Below, piece by piece: positions 26,136-31,167 of a DNA stretch of 31,167 nucleotides. Source of the stretch: Phycisphaerales bacterium UBA1161 (GTDB lineage: Bacteria > Planctomycetota > Phycisphaerae > Tepidisphaerales > Tepidisphaeraceae); assembly GCA_002311745.1 (NCBI GenBank), contig DBZL01000041.1:1-31167 (forward strand), given 5' to 3'. How positions within the stretch are numbered: the first letter of the stretch is position 1; each line of letters starts with the position of its first letter. The notes below the pieces were generated by a model that was not told the DNA's origin, made no database searches, and saw only the letters and a program-made list of their open reading frames with translations. The position numbers were made by a program, and so were the translations under genes.

Positions 26136-27018
26136 CGACTCCAAGTCCATGCACGCGCTGCTGCAGGCCAGGCTGCATCACGAGCCGGTCGAACTGCATT
26201 TCGCCTTGGACGGCCAGACCGGCCTGGCGATGGCCCTGCGCCTGCAGCCGGACCTGATCCTGTTGGACATCGACATGCCCGAGATCGACGGGTTTGAGGT
26301 TTGCCGGCGGCTCAAATCCGATGTCCGCACCCTGACCATTCCCGTCATTTTTCTGGCCGGCGACACCACCACCGAGCAGAAGATCAAGGGCCTGGAACTG
26401 GGCGCCACGGACTACGTCACCAAGCCCTTCGACGCCGCCGAGTTGCGCGCCCGCATCCGCGCCACCTTGCGGACCAAGTATCTCATGGACCTGCTGTCCC
26501 AGCGGGCCCTGCTGGACGGGCTGACGGGCCTGTGGAATCGCGTCTACTTCGACTCGCGCCTCTCCAGCGAATTGGTCCACATCCGCAGCGTCAACCAGCC
26601 GCTGTCTTGTCTCATGGTCGATCTGGACCATTTCCGGCAGTTGAACGAACGCTACGGCCATCATTTCGGCGACCAGGTGCTGCGCGAAACAGCGCGGATT
26701 CTTCTTCAGACCTGCCCGCCGGGCGACATCGTGTGCCGCTACGGCGGCGAGGAATTCGCCGTTCTGGTCCTGGGCACGACCGCCGAGCAGGCGACCGAGC
26801 TGGCCGAACGAATCCGCGATGCCATCCAGCAGAACACCTGGACCCACGGCGAACTGCCCGTGGAGGTGACCTGCAGCATCGGCGTGGCCGACCTGCAGCG
26901 CGTTCCGCCGCCGGGCGTGGTCGAACTGGCGGATGAGGCCATGTTCGAGGCCAAACGCGCCGGCAGGAACCGCGTCGTCATCGCCAAACGATTTGATTTT
27001 GCCAAAGGAGCCGCTTAA
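26110..27018 (+). CDS. Response regulator diguanylate cyclase (REC-GGDEF)
   Basis: A 302-residue protein. GAGGGAG lies about 6 bases before the ATG at 26110, inside the end of the kinase gene, so the two are coupled. REC (residues 1-120) has D9-D10, phospho-acceptor D53 in LLDIDMPEIDG and K105 in YVTKPF. The usual Thr before the helix is Ala (IFLAGD). The GGDEF domain (about 130-295) has DGLTGLWNR, DLDHFRQLNERYGHHFGD and the active signature RYGGEEF at 210-216, so it should make c-di-GMP from two GTP. The inhibitory I-site position RxxD reads PPGD (203-206), lacking Arg, so product inhibition may be absent. It is the natural receiver for the phosphorelay from the upstream kinase. Confidence 0.93.
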
Positions 27019-27041
27019 CGCCCCCCCCAAGCGAGCCAGGC

Positions 27042-29321
27042 ATGTCCCTCGCAACTCCAATCCGGCGCGTTCTGGTGATCGCCAGCGACCCGGCCGCCAG
27101 CGACGAGCTGTGCCGCGTTCTGGCCTGCGACCCGGAGGACTGGCGCGGACCCCTGGAGATCGACGCCGTCCGCCACGGCTCCGAAGGAAGCGAAAAAGTC
27201 GCTCAATCCCTGCAGGGCGGCCGTCCCTACGCCTTGGCGCTGATCGACGCCAATGCCCCCGATCCGCAAGCCATCGACGGCATCGTCAATATCTGGCGGG
27301 CCGATCCCAACTTGCAGATGCTGCTCTGCGCCGATGCCCCCGACTTGATTTTGCGCCAGATTCTGTCGCGCACCCAACACGCCGACCGCCTCTGGATGCT
27401 CAAAAAGCCTCTGGACCCGGCGCAAACGCGGCAACTGGTCGACGTCCTCACGCGCGCCTGGCAATGTGCGCGAAGCTCCGAATTGCGGGCGGCCCAGCTC
27501 GAGCAGACCATCCAGGCCGAACGCGCCCAGCGACAGCGCTTCGAGGAAGAGCTGCGCCTCAGCCAGGATCGCTTTGCCTTGGCCGTCGCCGGCTCCAACG
27601 ACGGCATCTGGGACTGGAACCTGGCCGATGGCCAGGTCTTCTATTCCCCGCGATGGAAGGCGATCCTGGGCTTCGCCGACGATGAAATCGCCGGCACGAT
27701 GGATGAGTGGTTCAAGCGCATTCACCCCGACGATCTGCATCGGGTCGAAGCCGAATTGGATTCCCATCTGGATGGGAAGACCGACCGCTTCCGCTGCGAA
27801 TACCGCCTGCGTCACAAGGACGGCTCCGACCGCTGGGTGCTGACGCAGGGCGTGGCCGTGCGCGATGAATCGGGCGTTGTGCGGCGCGTGGCCGGCTCGC
27901 AAACCGAGATCACCGACCGCAAGCTGGCCGAGGAGCAGCTCCGCCACGACGCCCTGCACGACCCCCTGACCGGCCTGGCCAACCGGCCCCTGCTGCTGGA
28001 CCGCATGAACCACTGCCTGGCCAGCGCCCAGCGCACCCCCAACTACCTCTTCGCCGTCCTCTTCCTGGACGTGGACCGCTTCAAGGTGATCAACGACAGC
28101 CTCGGTCACGATGCCGGGGATCAGCTCCTGGTGGAAATCGCCACGCGCATTATGACCGTCGTGCGCAGCATGGACATGGTGGCGCGGGTGGAGCCGGATC
28201 ACCTGGCGCGCTTTGGCGGGGACGAATTCGTGCTGCTGCTGGACGGCCTGAGCCAGCCGGAGGACGCCGTGCGCGTGGCCGAACGCCTCCTGAAGGCGTT
28301 GCAGGAGCCGTTCAAGTTCGGCCGGCACGACGTGTTCACCTCGGTGAGCATCGGCATCGCCTTCGGCAGCGCCTCCAGCCAGCGTCCGGAAACCGTTCTG
28401 CGTGACGCCGATGCCGCCCTGCACGCCGCCAAGACCGACCGCAAACAACGCTATCGCATCTACAACCCTGACATGCACGCCCGGGCCATGCGACACCTGG
28501 CCATGGAAGGCGAAATGCGCCAGGCGATCGACCGCGGCCAGCTCCGCCTGCACTACCAGCCGATCCATTCCCTGAGCACGGGAAAAATTGTGGAGTTCGA
28601 AACCCTGGTGCGCTGGCAACACCCGGAGCGCGGCCTGATCCCCCCGGCGGAGTTCATTCCCATGGCCGAGGAGACCGGCCTGATCATCCCCGTGGGCCGA
28701 TGGGTTCTGCGTACCGCCTGCCGGCAATTGGCCCAGTGGGACCGTCAGGAGCCGGCCATGGCGGATGTCGGTATCGGCGTTAACGTCTCCAGCCGGCAAT
28801 TCCTCAGCACCGACCTGGTCTCGGATGTGCGCGAGGCCCTTGCGGAGACCAGCCTGCGTCCGCAGCGTATCAGCCTGGAGATCACCGAAAGCGCCATCAT
28901 GGAAAGCGGCGCTCCGGCCCTGAACATCCTACCCGCCCTGCACGCCCTGGGCGTGCGCCTGCACCTGGACGATTTCGGCACCGGCTACTCATCCCTGGGC
29001 TATCTGAATCAGATGCCCATCGACGTGCTCAAAATCGACCGCTCCTTTGTGAGCCGGATCTGCACGGCCAAGACGGGCCTGTCGTTGGTGCAGGCGATCA
29101 TCGCCCTAGCTCGTTCGCTGAACATGCAGGTGATCGCCGAGGGCGTGGAGAGCGAGCAGCAGGTAGCCATCCTGACGGGCATGGGCTGCGATTACGTGCA
29201 AGGCTTCTACTTCGCCTCCGCGTTGGCACCGGACAAAGCCGTGGAGTATTGGAAGCGTTACATGAACTCGATCCACCTGCCCCTGAACAGCGGCATCTCC
29301 TCGATCAGCGAAGCGGTGTAA
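27042..29321 (+). CDS. REC-like/PAS/GGDEF/EAL c-di-GMP turnover protein
   Basis: A 759-residue cytoplasmic protein. The N-terminal REC-like domain (about 6-142) has a candidate acceptor D69 in ALIDANAPD and KKP at 121-123, but only part of the acidic pocket (ASDPAASDE), so phosphorylation is uncertain. A coiled coil leads to a PAS domain with PAC segment (about 172-295; DGIWDWNLADGQVFYSPRWK). GGDEF (about 300-470) has LTGLANR and RFGGDEF (391-396). EAL (about 485-745) has FETLVRW with E520, NVSSRQF, LEITESAIME, LDDFGTGYSSLGYL, LKIDRSF and IAEGVES, all residues needed for c-di-GMP hydrolysis. Both enzymatic halves look intact, so net activity is open. It starts 23 bases after the cyclase gene and is likely the last gene of the operon. 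Confidence 0.92.
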   Translation: MSLATPIRRVLVIASDPAASDELCRVLACDPEDWRGPLEIDAVRHGSEGSEKVAQSLQGGRPYALALIDANAPDPQAIDGIVNIWRADPNLQMLLCADAPDLILRQILSRTQHADRLWMLKKPLDPAQTRQLVDVLTRAWQCARSSELRAAQLEQTIQAERAQRQRFEEELRLSQDRFALAVAGSNDGIWDWNLADGQVFYSPRWKAILGFADDEIAGTMDEWFKRIHPDDLHRVEAELDSHLDGKTDRFRCEYRLRHKDGSDRWVLTQGVAVRDESGVVRRVAGSQTEITDRKLAEEQLRHDALHDPLTGLANRPLLLDRMNHCLASAQRTPNYLFAVLFLDVDRFKVINDSLGHDAGDQLLVEIATRIMTVVRSMDMVARVEPDHLARFGGDEFVLLLDGLSQPEDAVRVAERLLKALQEPFKFGRHDVFTSVSIGIAFGSASSQRPETVLRDADAALHAAKTDRKQRYRIYNPDMHARAMRHLAMEGEMRQAIDRGQLRLHYQPIHSLSTGKIVEFETLVRWQHPERGLIPPAEFIPMAEETGLIIPVGRWVLRTACRQLAQWDRQEPAMADVGIGVNVSSRQFLSTDLVSDVREALAETSLRPQRISLEITESAIMESGAPALNILPALHALGVRLHLDDFGTGYSSLGYLNQMPIDVLKIDRSFVSRICTAKTGLSLVQAIIALARSLNMQVIAEGVESEQQVAILTGMGCDYVQGFYFASALAPDKAVEYWKRYMNSIHLPLNSGISSISEAV

Positions 29322-29362
29322 GCGTTAGTTGCTGGCGGCTGGTTGCCAGTTGCTAGTGGGGA

Positions 29363-29388
29363 ATTCGTCATTCGTCATTCGTCATTCG
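29363..29388 (+). repeat. Tandem 7-bp repeat ATTCGTC
   Basis: The unit ATTCGTC occurs three times and then partly a fourth time. The array is bounded by AATTCG (29362-29367) and CGAATT (29387-29392), which form inverted ends. Confidence 0.7.
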
Positions 29389-29408
29389 AATTTCGGCGCT
29401 CCCCCTCT

Positions 29409-29435
29409 CCCTCTCTCCCCCTCCCCCTCTCTCCC
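29409..29435 (+). repeat. Homopyrimidine mirror repeat
   Basis: A run of C and T only extends over about 29401-29440. Within it 13 bases on each side of T29422 are a perfect mirror image, the arrangement that can form triplex (H-)DNA under supercoiling. Confidence 0.6.
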
Positions 29436-29483
29436 CCTCTACTTTCTCGCGCCGCGTGCCCTCGCGCACGTCCTTGTTAATAG

Positions 29484-29503
29484 CTGCGGGCGGAAGCCCG
29501 CAG
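29484..29503. repeat. 8-bp hairpin with GGAA tetraloop
   Basis: CTGCGGGC and GCCCGCAG are perfect complements around GGAA, a GNRA-type loop on the plus-strand RNA. It lies 163 bases after the EAL gene stop. No T tract follows, so it may be an mRNA-stabilising or repeat element. Confidence 0.5.
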
Positions 29504-30038
29504 ACCCCGCTCCAAAAGACACCCATTGACCCGCCAAGGCTGCTCCTCAAGCCGAATCGCATGCCCTATTCCGCGCCCCGCAATTCGGCATCTCCCGTCC
29601 TACGGTGCGGGCAGCGCCCGCTCCTGCGCGACGCGATCGCCGCTGCCTGGGGACAGGCGTTGCGGCGTCGGTTCGCGGGTCGCTTGCCGCGAAATCTCCG
29701 GCCACGTCGCGCTCTTCTGGCGATGGGCTGACGCACGGCACGTTTTCCCGTGAAGTTCCCCCCGTTTAACATTTTTGGACGACTGGAACGGTGCTGGCCA
29801 TTTTTGCGCCCGGTTAAAACGAAATGCCGCAACGCGCCGGCGCCTCCGTCGGCGGAATTTTTTGTCGCGTCCGCACCCACGCTTGTCGCATTTTCGGAAT
29901 GACAAATCACCTGTTTTTTGGGGCGAAAATTGCTTTGCGGACCTCCCATCTGGCTCTACGTTAAGTTTTGGTGTTCCTGGAGCCGGGTTTCTATCCAGGC
30001 GTGCGGCGCACGTCCTCTCCGCACGGCAAAAGCGGGTT

Positions 30039-30072
30039 GAAGGTTCCTCGGCGGAGTCGAGGCCTTCCTTTT
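30039..30072 (+). promoter_or_regulatory. Terminator-like hairpin in the leader of the PEP-CTERM gene
   Basis: GAAGG and CCTCG (30039-30050, with a 2-base bulge) pair with CGAGG and CCTTC (30058-30067), followed by CTTTT. It ends about 62 bases before the ATG at 30135. It could be a weak attenuator or simply leader structure. Confidence 0.35.
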
Positions 30073-30134
30073 GCGACGCCTCCGTCACTGATGACGTGGA
30101 GCGGCAGTACACGGACAGCCAATGGGAGAGAAGC

Positions 30135-30989
30135 ATGTCGCCAACCAATCCGCCAGTACATCGTGCGCTGTTGGGTTCAGCGCTCGGCTCGCTCGCCATT
30201 TTCATTTTTTGCAGCGCCGCCCAAGCGGCCTCGTATGGGAATTTCGTCGGGCCGAACGTGGCATACATGAACGTCAATGAAGCGGACTCGCAACTCGTCG
30301 GGCCGCCGCCAGTAACTACGTCGCCCGCCCAGCTCTACGGCCTGCCGGCGCTCTCGCCGACGGGAGGCGACAACCTGGCGTTCCCCAACCTGTCCTTCAC
30401 CTCCCTGGCGGCCAGCGGTCAGTTCGAATTCCTGGACGGCAAGCTGGCCATGGACATCGCTCCGACCACGTCGAGCGCCTTCATTCATTCGCTGAACATC
30501 GATGAAGGCGGCGCCTGGAGAGTGCTGGGGCCGGCGGGTAACACCGCCAGCTCCGAAGCAACCCTGCTGGTCAACGATTTGCGGATCACTTCCCTGAACG
30601 GAACGCCCCTGGCAACGCCGATTATCGTCACCCCCAGCTTCAACGTGACGTACAACGTGCAGGTCGGATCGGCTAATGTGACGACCGGCGTGGGTGACTT
30701 TACCGTAAGCGCCATCGCCTCCAATGCCGCCGGGACCTGGGATATCGACGCCTATTTCAATCTCGACGCTGCCCTGGCCGCCGCTGGCGAGACCGGCGCT
30801 CGCATCACGGACATGTCCCTTGCCCTGGATAATCAGCTTTTGACACAGACGACCTCGGAGGCGACCCTGACCCTGGCGGAGATTGACAAGAAACACTTCG
30901 ACATCAGCGAGAACGTGCCGGAGCCGGCGACGATTTCACTGCTGGCCTTCGGCAGCCTGCTGATGCTCCGCCGCTCCGCCCGGCGGTAA
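30135..30989 (+). CDS. PEP-CTERM sorting-domain exported protein
   Basis: A 284-residue secreted protein. The ATG at 30135 has GGAGAG 4 bases upstream and begins a signal peptide with a hydrophobic stretch and probable cleavage after AQA at residue 31. The mature part is rich in Thr, Ala, Ser and Asn, with beta-strand character. The C-terminus is a clear PEP-CTERM signal: VPEP at 261-264, then a hydrophobic helix ISLLAFGSLLML and an RRSARR tail. In known systems an exosortase cuts this signal and the protein is attached to the envelope or released into an exopolysaccharide matrix. No exosortase is in the window. The gene appears monocistronic, with a strong terminator 35 bases after its stop. 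Its proximity to the c-di-GMP cluster fits a matrix role, by inference. Confidence 0.88.
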   Translation: MSPTNPPVHRALLGSALGSLAIFIFCSAAQAASYGNFVGPNVAYMNVNEADSQLVGPPPVTTSPAQLYGLPALSPTGGDNLAFPNLSFTSLAASGQFEFLDGKLAMDIAPTTSSAFIHSLNIDEGGAWRVLGPAGNTASSEATLLVNDLRITSLNGTPLATPIIVTPSFNVTYNVQVGSANVTTGVGDFTVSAIASNAAGTWDIDAYFNLDAALAAAGETGARITDMSLALDNQLLTQTTSEATLTLAEIDKKHFDISENVPEPATISLLAFGSLLMLRRSARR

Positions 30990-31024
30990 TTGAACGGTCA
31001 ATGCAATCAACGGAACGGTAGACC

Positions 31025-31060
31025 GCGGTCCCGGCTTTGAGCCGGGACCGCTCTGTTTTT
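31025..31060 (+). terminator. Strong intrinsic terminator after the PEP-CTERM gene
   Basis: A 12-bp perfect GC-rich stem (31025-31036 with 31040-31051) closes a 3-base loop and is followed by TCTGTTTTT. It lies 35 bases past the stop codon. The last 107 bases of the window show no gene. Confidence 0.9.
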
Positions 31061-31167
31061 CCCTGCGGGGAAAACGGAGAGGGCGGATTTCGGCTCTGTT
31101 GAAAACCCACCACGCCGACCCTCTCTTCCCCCTCCCCCGGTACCCCCAACATTTTTCATCTATGCCG

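Larger units (their letters stand above)
29322..30134. other. 813-bp intergenic region with repeats and hairpins
   Basis: No gene is supported between the EAL protein and the PEP-CTERM protein. The region starts with AGTTGCT direct repeats (29327-29333 and 29348-29354). It continues with a 7-bp tandem repeat, a homopyrimidine mirror repeat, and hairpins at 29484-29503 and 30039-30067. An open frame upstream of the PEP-CTERM start exists from 29775, but its content is not protein-like. Confidence 0.5.

Noticed and set aside
29791..29805. Sigma-54-like TGGC...TTTGC element before the PEP-CTERM gene
   Set aside because: The spacing between GG and GC is two bases too short for a -24/-12 promoter.
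29985..30070. Possible c-di-GMP-I riboswitch (CACGGCAAAAGCGGG resembles part of the class)
   Set aside because: The conserved GACGCAAAGCC block and tetraloop-receptor arrangement are not seen. A covariance search with the c-di-GMP-I model would decide.

Overview
The window looks like chromosomal DNA of a planctomycete, most likely in or near the Phycisphaerae. This is an inference from gene content: high GC, a PEP-CTERM anchored secreted protein, an ECF sigma factor with a membrane-anchored C-terminal extension, a zinc-ribbon membrane protein of the CxRCGYxLxGLPPxGxCPECG type, and many GT-C type membrane glycosyltransferases. No rRNA, tRNA, CRISPR array or complete insertion sequence was seen.

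Layout. (a) 1-830: a REP-associated tyrosine transposase (RAYT) flanked by 21-bp imperfect inverted repeats. (b) 828-6555: a small membrane protein, then a tight operon sdhC - dinB-like - sdhA - GT39-like glycosyltransferase with no sdhB, ending in a convergent overlap with a lipoprotein gene. (c) 6588-8995: an operon of a zinc-ribbon membrane protein, a TVP38/DedA-like protein and a class II histone-deacetylase-like amidohydrolase. (d) 9000-12257: an accessory-looking block between two REP-like CCCCTTTT tags. It holds a membrane-anchored unknown protein of lower GC, a solitary IS66 TnpA-like ORF of 51 residues, the ECF sigma factor, and a 370-bp gap with two near-identical palindromes. (e) 12258-13247: an M19 dipeptidase, convergent with a long minus-strand run.

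(f) 13257-22606, all minus strand: a response regulator, a second DinB-like protein, a GT87 mannosyltransferase-like protein, an MOP-type flippase, pyruvate phosphate dikinase (PPDK), and a 709-residue GT-C-like membrane protein with an extracytoplasmic tail. The flippase and the GT-C proteins suggest surface glycan assembly.

(g) 22930-29321, plus strand, is the most interesting part. A candidate small exported protein and a YfiR-family periplasmic protein are followed by a hybrid kinase (CHASE8-like sensor, HAMP, HisKA, HATPase, REC, HPt), a REC-GGDEF diguanylate cyclase and a REC-like/PAS/GGDEF/EAL protein. In the known YfiBNR system, YfiR represses YfiN, which carries CHASE8, HAMP and GGDEF in one chain. 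Here the sensor sits on a phosphorelay kinase and the cyclase is a separate response regulator, so a rewired YfiR pathway that controls c-di-GMP through phosphotransfer is the main hypothesis. The divergent response regulator at 21953-22606 carries a HisKA-like helix whose phospho-accepting His is replaced by Gln, and may belong to the same circuit.

(h) 29322-31167: an 813-bp gap with tandem repeats, a 27-nt homopyrimidine mirror repeat and hairpins, then a PEP-CTERM protein with a strong intrinsic terminator.
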